A DNA stretch of 42,786 nucleotides, taken from NCBI GenBank assembly GCA_902556425.1, contig CACDWG010000017.1:1-42786 (forward strand). The letters are read 5' to 3'. The position numbers and the translations under genes are program-made. This DNA is from UBA4421 sp002704225. GTDB taxonomy: Bacteria; Pseudomonadota; Gammaproteobacteria; Pseudomonadales; Azotimanducaceae. The notes beneath the pieces are model-generated. The model had not been told where the DNA came from and did no database searches. It saw nothing but the letters and a program-made list of their open reading frames with translations. Shown here in pieces: positions 33,607 to 42,151 of this stretch (position 1 is the first letter of the stretch; the number at the start of each line of letters is the position of its first letter).

Positions 33607-36417
33607 TTAGCCACCGAATTCGCGTTGAATGTCGATACCAAACGTTCTTTCGCCGAGCAGGGTACCCTGCAAGCGGAAGTTGTCGTTGTGGTTTGCCTGC
33701 CCCAATTCACGGAAGTTGGTTTCGTCTGTGAGGTTATCAACGAACAACCGTACGCGGCTTTTCATGTCCGCCGAGCGCCAGATCAAGCTCATATCCACAC
33801 GGTGACGCTCAGGCATCTTGTCATAATCTCGCTCGATAGAGTCGTTGTTGTACTCGCCCGTGTAAGAGTATGCGCCATTCAACGATACCGTCGCAGCGCT
33901 TGGTAAGGTCCACTCATATACCGCCCATGCAGTGAACTTATGGTCCGGAATACCCTTCAGTGAATTACCATTGATGTTGAAGCTTTGGCCACCAAACAAA
34001 GGCCGCGGCGCCAGATGATTTTCATCTTCCAGCAACAGCACATCGTCTTTGTACTCAGTTTCGGTGTAGCTGTAGTTTGCATTTAATGTGAGGTTGTCGG
34101 TCGCTAGCCATGTCCCTTCCACCTCGAAACCAGAGTTGGATGTTTCCCCAGTGTTAACTGGGATATCTCGGGAGGTGCCTTGAACTGGGTCGTAGACATC
34201 AACCTGATCTTGATAATCTTCATACTGATAGGTGTAGATCGCAGCAAACAACTGAACCGTGCCGTCAACGAGCGTGCCTTTATAGCCGAGCTCATAGGCG
34301 GTAACCGTTTCTTTGTCATACGACAAAATACCGACCGGAGTACCGCCAGCGCCGCCGGCTCGCGCATCGAGAATGCCCAACCCATAGCCGCCCGAGCGGT
34401 AACCGGTTGTGACATAGCCATAAACCAGCGTGTCTTCGTTTGGTGTCCAATCAAGATTGACCCGCCAGTTGGTTTCACTCCAAGTCTGTTCGTCTTCGGC
34501 TAAGGAAACGAATGCCAGAGGAATACCAGCCATCCGTAAAGGGTTGGCACAGTATGGAGAATCAAGAGCACATGTAGGTGCCAGGGGCTGGTTTGGGTTG
34601 CCCGTTGGTACGCCCGCACCCATGTGAAAGTTCGTCCAGGCAAGATCGGTAAAGCCCGCGAAGGCTGCGGCGGGTATGCCCAAGTCAGGGATGCCGGTTA
34701 CTGCTGGGCCTCGCAAAACTTGACCCGCTGTTAAACCACCAGTGCCTGGTACAACAAAAAACGGCGCGTCAAAGAGTCCCCACCAAACGTCGTTTGCCTC
34801 GTATAGACCGCCACGATTTTCGCTAACCGCTTTTTCGTCCTCTGCCCAACGCAAGCCGATCGTCAATGCCCATTCATCATTGAAACGATATTCACCCTGA
34901 GAGTAGATGGCCGTTTGTTCGGTCTTGTTGGTGTTGTCATGGTGATAGGCATAATCGTCGCCAAAGGTGTCACCCTGCCAAGTACCCAACACCAATCGGT
35001 TCATCGGCGCGCTTTGCATGTTCAGTGGAGCATCTACGATGCCTAACGACGGTAGGAACGCGCCGAGAGTGCCGTAGTTTGCTGCATTTTGAATACGACC
35101 CTGTGACGCTCTATCGTGGAGCCCATAGTCTTGATTCCGCGAGCTTTTGAAGTAATACAAGCCTGTGGTGAGGAACAAATTGTCATTAACGTCCCAGAGA
35201 AACTGGAGTTCATGGGAATAGCTGTAAATGTCTTCCAGAACGTCTACGCCGTAATCAAGAATCTGGCTGTCAGAATCGTCGTAGTCGTAGTCGAAGGTAT
35301 ACGCGAAGTCACTGTAGCCATGAATGTACTTAACGGTCAGATCTTCTCGGGCGTCCCAAGTAACCGTCATGGATGCGCCCCGTTGATCGAAACCCTCACG
35401 GTTGTAGCCGCTCGTTAGCAGTTCATGGGCAACGTTATCGAGGTTGTCTGGGCTGTTCAGATAGGGCGTTTGACCATAGGCGGCATTGGGCCGCTGCGGT
35501 GCTAGGTCAACCCCTGGCCGGTTGGTCGCGCCATATGCGGTCGCTCCGGTGTAGGGATTGGTGAAGAGCTGTGCACCAGGAGTCGATGCATCAACTAAGC
35601 GAAGGCCTTGGGCATAGACATCTGTCATACGCGTTCCGCGGTAGCTGCCCCAGCCTTCGTTAATGACTGCGTTACCCCCGATGATACGGTCAGAGTTTCT
35701 GTCGTTAAAACGAGCATCAACGCTAACGGTATCCATGGGCTTCCATGCAAAAGAGATAGCGACGTTAGAATCGTTAGTGCTGTCTGCACCCGGGCCAGCA
35801 GTCACGCTCTTTAACAGAGGATCGGTTTGACGATCAGAGGCGACAACCCGAACGCCGAGGTTATCGGTAATTGGGCCAGAAACAACACCGTAAAATTCTT
35901 GGTTGCTGTTAGATCCAAACTGAGCTCGCACCAAGCCATAAGGTGTCTCGGTAGGTTTTTTCAGAATGTAGTTGATCGCGCCGCCGATCGAGTTTCGGCC
36001 GTACAGGGTTCCCTGTGGGCCACGAAGCACCTCAATACGTTCAACGTCGAACAAAGCGTTCTCGGTTAACGCGATCAGCGAGTCTTCGGAGTAAACGCCG
36101 TTGTAGTATGTGGCGACGCCTGGGTCGCCACCCAAGGCGCGAAAATTCCGGCCAACGCCTCGAATACGAATGTCGTAATCGTCTCGGGTAGTGGCCGGTA
36201 TGTAGTTGACGAATTCATTAGCAGATTGAATGCCCATGTCTTCGAGCATTTCACTGCCGATGGCGGTAATGGAAATGGATGTGTCAGACACGGTGGCTTC
36301 GACCTTTTCCGCCGTTACGATCACTTCCTCGATGCGACGACCTTCGTCCGCAATGGCCGACAAAGAGATGCCGGCGAGCAGGCAGCTAAGGCCGGCTGAA
36401 GTCCAAATGGATTTCAC
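33607..36417 (-). CDS. TonB-dependent outer-membrane receptor
   Basis: A 936-residue beta-barrel receptor for energised uptake. It has a signal peptide (MKSIWTSAGLSCLLAGISLS, cleavage near IADE), a TonB box region (IEEVIVTAEK), a plug domain with the VERIEVLRGPQGTLYGRNS signature and GGAINYILKKPT, and a long barrel rich in aromatic turns. No N-terminal FecA-type signalling domain is seen. The start is GTG 36417 with GGGGAG upstream on the minus strand. The length and lack of siderophore genes fit receptors for organic substrates (sterols, polysaccharides, aromatics); by position it may serve the neighbouring island. Confidence 0.93.
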   Translation of the reverse strand: MKSIWTSAGLSCLLAGISLSAIADEGRRIEEVIVTAEKVEATVSDTSISITAIGSEMLEDMGIQSANEFVNYIPATTRDDYDIRIRGVGRNFRALGGDPGVATYYNGVYSEDSLIALTENALFDVERIEVLRGPQGTLYGRNSIGGAINYILKKPTETPYGLVRAQFGSNSNQEFYGVVSGPITDNLGVRVVASDRQTDPLLKSVTAGPGADSTNDSNVAISFAWKPMDTVSVDARFNDRNSDRIIGGNAVINEGWGSYRGTRMTDVYAQGLRLVDASTPGAQLFTNPYTGATAYGATNRPGVDLAPQRPNAAYGQTPYLNSPDNLDNVAHELLTSGYNREGFDQRGASMTVTWDAREDLTVKYIHGYSDFAYTFDYDYDDSDSQILDYGVDVLEDIYSYSHELQFLWDVNDNLFLTTGLYYFKSSRNQDYGLHDRASQGRIQNAANYGTLGAFLPSLGIVDAPLNMQSAPMNRLVLGTWQGDTFGDDYAYHHDNTNKTEQTAIYSQGEYRFNDEWALTIGLRWAEDEKAVSENRGGLYEANDVWWGLFDAPFFVVPGTGGLTAGQVLRGPAVTGIPDLGIPAAAFAGFTDLAWTNFHMGAGVPTGNPNQPLAPTCALDSPYCANPLRMAGIPLAFVSLAEDEQTWSETNWRVNLDWTPNEDTLVYGYVTTGYRSGGYGLGILDARAGGAGGTPVGILSYDKETVTAYELGYKGTLVDGTVQLFAAIYTYQYEDYQDQVDVYDPVQGTSRDIPVNTGETSNSGFEVEGTWLATDNLTLNANYSYTETEYKDDVLLLEDENHLAPRPLFGGQSFNINGNSLKGIPDHKFTAWAVYEWTLPSAATVSLNGAYSYTGEYNNDSIERDYDKMPERHRVDMSLIWRSADMKSRVRLFVDNLTDETNFRELGQANHNDNFRLQGTLLGERTFGIDIQREFGG

Positions 36418-36450
36418 GATAGTACTCCCCTTTTATTTTTATCCGTGGGG

Positions 36451-36478
36451 AAGTGTACACTTTAAATTAACAAGTCAA
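36451..36478 (-). promoter_or_regulatory. Candidate receptor promoter with overlapping palindromic operator
   Basis: On the minus strand TTGACT (36473-36478), a short 15-base spacer and TACACT (36452-36457). The -10 lies within the perfect 12-base palindrome AAGTGTACACTT (36451-36462). A repressor bound there would block transcription; the regulator is unknown. Confidence 0.4.
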
Positions 36479-36528
36479 ACCCCCAGCTGAACCGACTGTT
36501 TTGTCAACGATGGTCAGTTTGAGGTGAG

Positions 36529-37983
36529 TTATGGGCGCAGGTGGTAGGAGAGTATTCGACCATTTCCCAGCGTAGATTCCAGTGTCTGCCAGTTTCCTTG
36601 GGTGTCGTAGCCAAGCGTGATGTCAATCATCTCACCAGTAAGTGCGTAGGCGTTGCGCGAGAGGCTCTCATCGGGAGGAGTGAGCGGAGCAACGGATATC
36701 TCGACAAGGTCGCCGGTTTGGCCATTAAGCAACTGTTGCCGGGACAACAGGCTTGGCGACCAGTAGGCGAAGGTGATCAAACAGCTTTCTTCCACAACGC
36801 TTTCTGTATCAGTCACCAAGACAAAGCTGCTGGCGTTCGATGAGCCTTGCAGCCGCTGAATATCGCCATTGGTCTTCGTTTCGCTGGCGATACTCTGCAG
36901 ACACATGTTGGGGTCGTATTGTTCGGTGACTTCATGTTCGTAAGAAAATACCGTGACGCCAAGAATCTTGTAGCGGAATTCCGCCTCGGCTCTGACGTCG
37001 AAACCATCTTCGTCTCGGTTTGCCGTGAACTTGTGGTAACCCACGTCCTTGCCATCGATCTTGACGTCAAAGAACCACGTCTGCCTCGTGTCGGTGTTGG
37101 CGTACGCGGGCTCCATCATGCTCGCGGCCAGCGTCAACAGTAGGGCCCACCAACCCATTTGCCTGCCGGATCGTCCTGGCCACTCCGCTACGCGGTCAGC
37201 AATGCTGCGCCACAGGTCGAAGGGATTGGGAAAAAACGCGGGCACGGCCTGCTGGTATGCCTCGTATTCGGGGCGCCTGCTAGCGATATCGTTTTCGGTG
37301 CGGACGACGCCGGTAAATCGGAGCAGCAAAAACGTCAGTAACAGCATCGGCAGTGCTGCGAAGAAGGCGAAGTCGTCGGTCAGGGCAAACGCTGTGATCG
37401 CTAGCCCTAACCAGAAAAGCCATTCTCCAAAGTAGTTTGGGTGTCGGCAAATCGACCAAAGGCCCGCATCCAAGACGCGGGAGCACGTCGGTCCTTTCAA
37501 AAATGCGGCGAGCTGAATATCTGCTGCAACTTCCCAAATCAGCCCTACAGCGGCCAACCCCAGTCCTGCGTAGGCGAACAGGCTCCATTCCGACGTGTTT
37601 AGCGCCGGAATCAGCAGCAGGGTCATAAACCAAGCCATGAGCGATTGGGGAATGAAAATCAGGAAGAGGCTTTTGCGGTCAAAGTCGTCGCCAATCCGCA
37701 GACGAATAGCTTGATAGCGACGGTCTTCCGGCGCGCCGGCCTGTCGGATGGTCAGATGGGAGGCGAGACGTGTGGCCCACACCAGCAGCAAGCCCATGAC
37801 GATGAGCGGCGTCGACGTATCTTTGGCCGGGAGCATGATCAACAGCACCGTAGCGGCAAGCAGGTGATGGAGAGGCCAAAAGATGTCAGCAATGCTGGCA
37901 CAGCGGTGGCGCGTCGAGAGTCGCCATGCCAGAACACTCTGCAGCAAGACGCCAAGCGCCGCGTACCCGATGGCCAAGGTCAC
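36529..37983 (-). CDS. Fusion of a DUF1295 membrane reductase-like domain and a DUF6134-like domain
   Basis: A 484-residue protein of two parts. Residues 1-260 form a multi-spanning DUF1295 (steroid 5-alpha-reductase/ICMT-like) domain with the C-terminal signature GLWSICRHPNYFGEWLFWLG (175-194). Residues 276-295 look like a signal peptide (MGWWALLLTLAASMMEPAYA), followed by a beta-rich domain of about 190 residues that I recall as DUF6134 (FFDVKIDGKDVGYHKF start). The second part begins with an in-frame ATG at 37158, preceded by a weak AGG, so it could also be made separately. DUF1295 and this second domain are neighbours in light-stress clusters elsewhere. The start is GTG 37983, overlapping the lipoprotein stop. 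Confidence 0.8.
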   Translation of the reverse strand: MTLAIGYAALGVLLQSVLAWRLSTRHRCASIADIFWPLHHLLAATVLLIMLPAKDTSTPLIVMGLLLVWATRLASHLTIRQAGAPEDRRYQAIRLRIGDDFDRKSLFLIFIPQSLMAWFMTLLLIPALNTSEWSLFAYAGLGLAAVGLIWEVAADIQLAAFLKGPTCSRVLDAGLWSICRHPNYFGEWLFWLGLAITAFALTDDFAFFAALPMLLLTFLLLRFTGVVRTENDIASRRPEYEAYQQAVPAFFPNPFDLWRSIADRVAEWPGRSGRQMGWWALLLTLAASMMEPAYANTDTRQTWFFDVKIDGKDVGYHKFTANRDEDGFDVRAEAEFRYKILGVTVFSYEHEVTEQYDPNMCLQSIASETKTNGDIQRLQGSSNASSFVLVTDTESVVEESCLITFAYWSPSLLSRQQLLNGQTGDLVEISVAPLTPPDESLSRNAYALTGEMIDITLGYDTQGNWQTLESTLGNGRILSYHLRP

Positions 37984-38558
37984 GGGCCAGAATCCTCAAC
38001 CACAAATCGACGATTGATGGACTTCACCACTCGACCCAGCACGGGGATGTGCTGATAGAAGCCGAGCCCTGTATCCCAGAAATCTTGGTGCAAAACAACG
38101 TGCCCGGCTTCGTTGAAACGCAGGTGCGTGATGCCGATGGTGTCGCTCACCACAGATTGCCTCACGGGTGTGAATTCGGCCTGCATCGACCAAATAAGAT
38201 ACACGTCGGCTTCACTGACGATAGTTTGCAGGATCTCGACTTGCACAGCGGTGCCGGCGTCAACCAATCCTTGGAAGTGCTCTACGACGCGATCGCGGTC
38301 GCGCGTCATCATCAGCGCGTCGCTGAAATGAAGCTCGGAAGCGTAGAGCTGTCCTGCGCGAACACCGGTTTTCTTGGAGCCAAGCTCAGACAAGAACTCT
38401 GTGAATGTGCTGATGGTTTCTGTGGAGACGTCGGCACTGCCAGGAAAGTCGTTCAGCGCGACGCGATAGGCAGCAGGATAGGGTTGAAAATTTGCCGGCG
38501 AGGAGGCGCATCCAGCGACGAAGATGCTGACAAAAAATATAAGGGGCAGTGGTCTCAT
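37980..38558 (-). CDS. NTF2-like (SnoaL-type) lipoprotein
   Basis: A 192-residue predicted lipoprotein: signal MRPLPLIFFVSIFVAGC with the lipid Cys at residue 17. The mature part has a cone-shaped NTF2-like fold pattern (a helical start, YASELHFSDALMM, VYLIWSMQAEFTP and THLRFNEAGHVVLHQDFWD). Such proteins recur beside COG2907 flavoproteins and photolyases; biochemical role unknown. It overlaps the DUF1295 fusion gene by 4 bases and is transcribed away from the flavoprotein. Confidence 0.78.
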   Translation of the reverse strand: MRPLPLIFFVSIFVAGCASSPANFQPYPAAYRVALNDFPGSADVSTETISTFTEFLSELGSKKTGVRAGQLYASELHFSDALMMTRDRDRVVEHFQGLVDAGTAVQVEILQTIVSEADVYLIWSMQAEFTPVRQSVVSDTIGITHLRFNEAGHVVLHQDFWDTGLGFYQHIPVLGRVVKSINRRFVVEDSGP

Positions 38559-38802
38559 CGCAAGAGGTTAGTGGTGGCTTCGTGAAGGATCGGTGAAACA
38601 GGAATCCGAGAGATTCACGATGGCTTCACGCAGACTGGCAAAAAATGGCGCCTCAAGCTCCCAAGCTTAGATTGTTTCTCCTCTGCGCGAGGAGGTCGGC
38701 GGGCGAACGATCGATTCGTCGGAGACCCGACTGCCCTGTGAAGGGCGAAGCCTGCTCGCTTTGGGGTGTCTCAGTTAGCAGGCAGTTCACAGAGAAAATC
38801 GT
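38559..38802. promoter_or_regulatory. Divergent region between the lipoprotein and flavoprotein genes
   Basis: The longest gene-free stretch (244 bases). It holds an inverted repeat CTCCTC-TGCGC-GAGGAG at 38678-38694 without a T tract, possibly an operator. I could not find a convincing sigma-70 or TGATCC-type ECF sigma promoter on either strand, and no small gene with supporting features. Confidence 0.3.
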
Positions 38803-40155
38803 ATGAACGATGGATCCAACAGGTCGAAGCCCCGCATGGACGCCCGCCGCGTCGCCATTGTCGGTGGCGGCATATCGGGGGTCGCTGCGGCTCATCGATT
38901 GGCCGATACGGTCGACGTCACGCTGTTCGAGGCGGAAAGACGCTTGGGCGGTCACACGGACTCGCACTCGGTGTGGGTCGAAGACAAGGTCTATACCATT
39001 GATACGGGGTTCGTTGCGTTTCATCCGTCGGGCCACGCAAGTTTTTGTGAGTGGCTGACGCAAATCGGCGTTCCTACCCAGCGTACAGATATGACGTTCA
39101 GTGTGCGCGCAGACCACGACAACTTGGAATACAGCACCATCGGTTGGCGCACCTTCTTTACGTCTGCCGGGCTGCTTCTATCCCCCAAGCATTGGCGCTT
39201 GCTTTGGGACTGGCAGCGATTTCACATGGAGGCTCCAAAGGCAGCAGAACGCCTGAGTTCGGTGAAAGCCGGCGACTATTTCCGCGAGAACAACTACAGC
39301 GACCGTTTCGTTAACGGTCACATGGCGCCCCTCTGTGCAGCCCTGTGGGCTCAGAGCCAAAGCAGTGCGCTGGACACCCCGTTGCAGCACCTTGCTTCCA
39401 TCGTTCAGGATCAAAAGATTTTTCAGCATCCAGCCCAATCCCTGTGGCAGGTGGTAAGTGGTGGCGCCTCTCAGTATCTCGAGGCATTCGCTGAACAGTT
39501 TCCTGGTGATATCCGCTGCAGTGCGAAAGTGCACAGTGTTCACCGTCATCAGGACGGAGTGACCCTCGAAACAGCAACAGAATCCTTGGAGTTCGATGCG
39601 GTCATTATGGCCTGTCACAGTGATCAGGCATTGGAGGCATTGGTGCATCCCAGCGAGGCTGAGACCGATGTGCTCGGCGCGATAAAGTACGTGGATAATC
39701 AGGTGATTTTGCACGGCGATGCGAGTTACATGCCCAGAGACCCCCAAAACTGGTCGAGCTGGAATGCGCGGATTGACGAAGATACGGGCCGCTCTGAGAC
39801 AACCTATTGGATGAATCGGGTGCAAGGCATCCGCGGCCCCCAGTTCTTTATTACGCTAAATCCTTTGCAGGCGCCCAAACGCATATGGACGGAAAGAAAA
39901 TATCGGCACCCGGTGTTGGGGGCTGATGCCTATGAAGCCCAACAACGCCGCGGGGAGATCAACGGCAATGAGCGGACCTTCTATTGCGGCGCATATTGGG
40001 GCATGGGTGGCCATGAAGATGGATTTCGTAGTGGCATCGACGCAGCCGAGTGCGTGCTGGAAAGTCTGCCTGAGCTGACAAGCCGAACCGGCGCGATCAA
40101 CGAATCGGATTTTTCGGTAGACGTGGGTAATGCCGATCAAAGGCAAGGTGGCTGA
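38803..40155 (+). CDS. FAD-dependent oxidoreductase, COG2907 amine-oxidase-like
   Basis: A 450-residue flavoprotein of the COG2907 group. The dinucleotide-binding motif GGGISG is at 21-26, followed by FEAERRLGGHTDSH and the conserved VYTIDTGFVAFHP; the C-terminal FAD motif is YWGMGGHEDGFRSGIDAAEC. The substrate is probably a membrane fatty acyl chain, because relatives lie with CFA-synthase-like and DUF1365 genes in singlet-oxygen regulons; that is recalled family context, and neither partner is found here. A second in-frame ATG at 38836 would give a start right before the Rossmann fold. Confidence 0.88.
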   Translation: MNDGSNRSKPRMDARRVAIVGGGISGVAAAHRLADTVDVTLFEAERRLGGHTDSHSVWVEDKVYTIDTGFVAFHPSGHASFCEWLTQIGVPTQRTDMTFSVRADHDNLEYSTIGWRTFFTSAGLLLSPKHWRLLWDWQRFHMEAPKAAERLSSVKAGDYFRENNYSDRFVNGHMAPLCAALWAQSQSSALDTPLQHLASIVQDQKIFQHPAQSLWQVVSGGASQYLEAFAEQFPGDIRCSAKVHSVHRHQDGVTLETATESLEFDAVIMACHSDQALEALVHPSEAETDVLGAIKYVDNQVILHGDASYMPRDPQNWSSWNARIDEDTGRSETTYWMNRVQGIRGPQFFITLNPLQAPKRIWTERKYRHPVLGADAYEAQQRRGEINGNERTFYCGAYWGMGGHEDGFRSGIDAAECVLESLPELTSRTGAINESDFSVDVGNADQRQGG

Positions 40156-40696
40156 TCGATTGCAATCCTCGATGTTGTCGGTGCCTGGCCGCTACAAAGT
40201 AGCGAATGCGTTGATGCTCAAGGGCGCGTGGCTGTGCTGTGTGCTCGGCGGTGTGGTTTTTGGTTTGCCGGCGCTGCTGATCATGTTTTCGGTCAGCCTG
40301 TGGCAGAAAGAGCTTCGCCACGATCTTCCTTATGTCCTAGTGCTTGGCGCCGCCGGACTCTGTCTCGATACGTTATGGCTGCATACGGGAGTGCTTGATT
40401 ACGGCAGTGCAGCAGTGGGCTTACCGTTGGGATTAACTCTGGCCCCTGCTTGGATCGTAATGCTTTGGCTCGCGGTAGGCCTGAGCATTCGCCACAGCCT
40501 GATTTTTCTGGTTAACCGCCCGTTGTTTGGAGCCTTACTGGTCGGCTGCGGATCCCCCTTGTCCTATTTGACCGGAGAACGTTTCGGTGCGGTAGAGATT
40601 CCTTCCATGGACGGTCTGGTGGTGCTGGCCGCTGTATGGATTGGACTTTTCTTCGCCGTATTCAGCTGGGCAAAAACTCGGTTAACGACTGATTGA
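40130..40696 (+). CDS. DUF2878-family membrane protein
   Basis: A hydrophobic protein of up to 188 residues with about five membrane segments (WLCCVLGGVVFGLPALLIMF is the first). The pattern of a Cys-containing first helix, LGAAGLCLDTLWLHTGVLDY and LAPAWIVMLWLAVGLSI matches DUF2878, a family of unknown function found in the same stress clusters. The ATG at 40130 overlaps the flavoprotein gene by 26 bases; ATG 40172 fits the family N-terminus better, so the first 14 residues are doubtful. Confidence 0.75.
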   Translation: MPIKGKVADRLQSSMLSVPGRYKVANALMLKGAWLCCVLGGVVFGLPALLIMFSVSLWQKELRHDLPYVLVLGAAGLCLDTLWLHTGVLDYGSAAVGLPLGLTLAPAWIVMLWLAVGLSIRHSLIFLVNRPLFGALLVGCGSPLSYLTGERFGAVEIPSMDGLVVLAAVWIGLFFAVFSWAKTRLTTD

Positions 40697-40798
40697 CGCT
40701 TATGGCATGATCGCGTCGCACGGGTGTTTCTTTAACAGGCTCAAGTTAGAGAGACGCGAAACTATCTTCGATCGACCATTGGCTTATGGGGGCCCTGC

Positions 40799-42148
40799 TT
40801 GAACATTCGACGAACCAGGCTGATGACCAAGCTCGGACGAGTAGTGGCGTTGCAAGTAGCGCTGATCAGTGCCGCCGTAGCCGCAGGTATCTACATCACC
40901 AATACGATCATCGAAGACTTTTTGATTACCGAGGCGCTGGAGAACGAAGCCGCCCACTTCTGGCAGCTGTACCAAGAAAATCCCAATCAACCGCTGCCAA
41001 ATACCGCAAACATGCGGGGCTATCTAGTCGAATCACCAGCGAGTGATTTCCAAGAAGCCGTGCAGACAACATCGACGCTTGACCATCGGGCGCCGCCGGC
41101 TCAAATGCTCGTGCATCCGACAGGGTTTATGGGGCGGGTGACCTTAGGTCAGGAGACGCCAACCCTGTTCGTCAGTGCCCAGCCAACCGGTGATGGACCA
41201 ACCCTATATCTTACCTTTGCCAGCGAAGACGTTTCCCAGTTGGCTTTCTACTTCGGTATTCTGCCGTTGGCGATGGCCTTGCTTTTGGTTTATGGCTTTT
41301 CATTTTTAACCTATCGGTTGTCTCACAGAGCCATCTCGCCCATCGTTCAGTTGGCCGATTACCTTGAAGATTTTCGCTTTGGTGGCTACAACCAGCCTGC
41401 TGTTGATCTGGGTGATTTGCGCGCCCTAGCGAATGTCGAGGTGGACGTGATGATCGACGCGATCGATAGCTTCGCAGAGCGCTTGGATACCTTTATTGAA
41501 CGTGAGCGCATCTTTACGCGAGATGCCAGTCACGAGCTGAGAACGCCAATCGCCGTTTTCAAGGGGTCTCTGGATTTGCTGCAGCGCAAAACCGATCGAT
41601 CCGAGGACGACCTGAAAGCCTTCGCGCGGATGCGGCGCACGGTAGAGGATATGGAGGGCCTGATTGAAACCTTGTTGCTGCTGGCGCGTGGCGAGGACGT
41701 GGAGCGTATCGACGAGATTCGATGTTTGAACGACTTGATTCCGAATTTTATTGAGCAGCTTGCGCCCATGGCCGAAGAGCGGGGTTTGGCGCTCAGCCTC
41801 GATGACCAAGCTCAACTTTGGGTTAAGGCTCCCTCTCGTGTAATTCAAATTATTGTGAGCAATCTGCTTCGTAATGCCATCAACTATACCCAGCAGGGTT
41901 CTGTCGTCGTACGCATCAGCAAAAACACGATCAGCGTAATCGACACGGGTATCGGCATGAGTCCCGACGAACTGCAGCATGCGTTTGAGCCGTTCTATCG
42001 TGGCGAGCGCAGCCGAGCTACGAGCATGGGACATGGATTGGGTTTATCCATTGTCAGGCGGCTGGTTCACCAATTCGATTGGCCGATTCACGTGCAAAGC
42101 AATGTGGGCAAGGGTACGGAAGTTACGATCGAGTTCTTCGAAGCGTAA
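40799..42148 (+). CDS. Sensor histidine kinase, orphan
   Basis: A 449-residue membrane kinase. Two transmembrane segments (about 13-33 and 148-170) enclose a periplasmic sensor of roughly 115 residues with no recognised fold. A short HAMP-like linker leads to HisKA with the phospho-acceptor H245 (ASHELRTP) and a HATPase_c domain (N-box NLLRNAIN, DTGIGM, GHGLGLSIV). No response regulator is next to it in the window. The start is given as TTG 40799; ATG 40823 with AGG upstream is an equally good alternative. Its stop is 3 bases from the convergent photolyase stop. Confidence 0.85.
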   Translation: MNIRRTRLMTKLGRVVALQVALISAAVAAGIYITNTIIEDFLITEALENEAAHFWQLYQENPNQPLPNTANMRGYLVESPASDFQEAVQTTSTLDHRAPPAQMLVHPTGFMGRVTLGQETPTLFVSAQPTGDGPTLYLTFASEDVSQLAFYFGILPLAMALLLVYGFSFLTYRLSHRAISPIVQLADYLEDFRFGGYNQPAVDLGDLRALANVEVDVMIDAIDSFAERLDTFIERERIFTRDASHELRTPIAVFKGSLDLLQRKTDRSEDDLKAFARMRRTVEDMEGLIETLLLLARGEDVERIDEIRCLNDLIPNFIEQLAPMAEERGLALSLDDQAQLWVKAPSRVIQIIVSNLLRNAINYTQQGSVVVRISKNTISVIDTGIGMSPDELQHAFEPFYRGERSRATSMGHGLGLSIVRRLVHQFDWPIHVQSNVGKGTEVTIEFFEA

Positions 42149-42151
42149 TGG

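Noticed and set aside
37926..38585. A 219-codon plus-strand frame before the flavoprotein gene
   Set aside because: It covers the NTF2-like lipoprotein on the other strand, which has a lipobox and a coupled neighbour.
38653..39117. A 154-codon minus-strand frame in the divergent promoter region
   Set aside because: Mostly antisense to the flavoprotein Rossmann fold; no ribosome site or recognisable product, so not treated as a gene.
41426..42034. A 202-codon minus-strand frame
   Set aside because: Antisense to the kinase core of the sensor histidine kinase.
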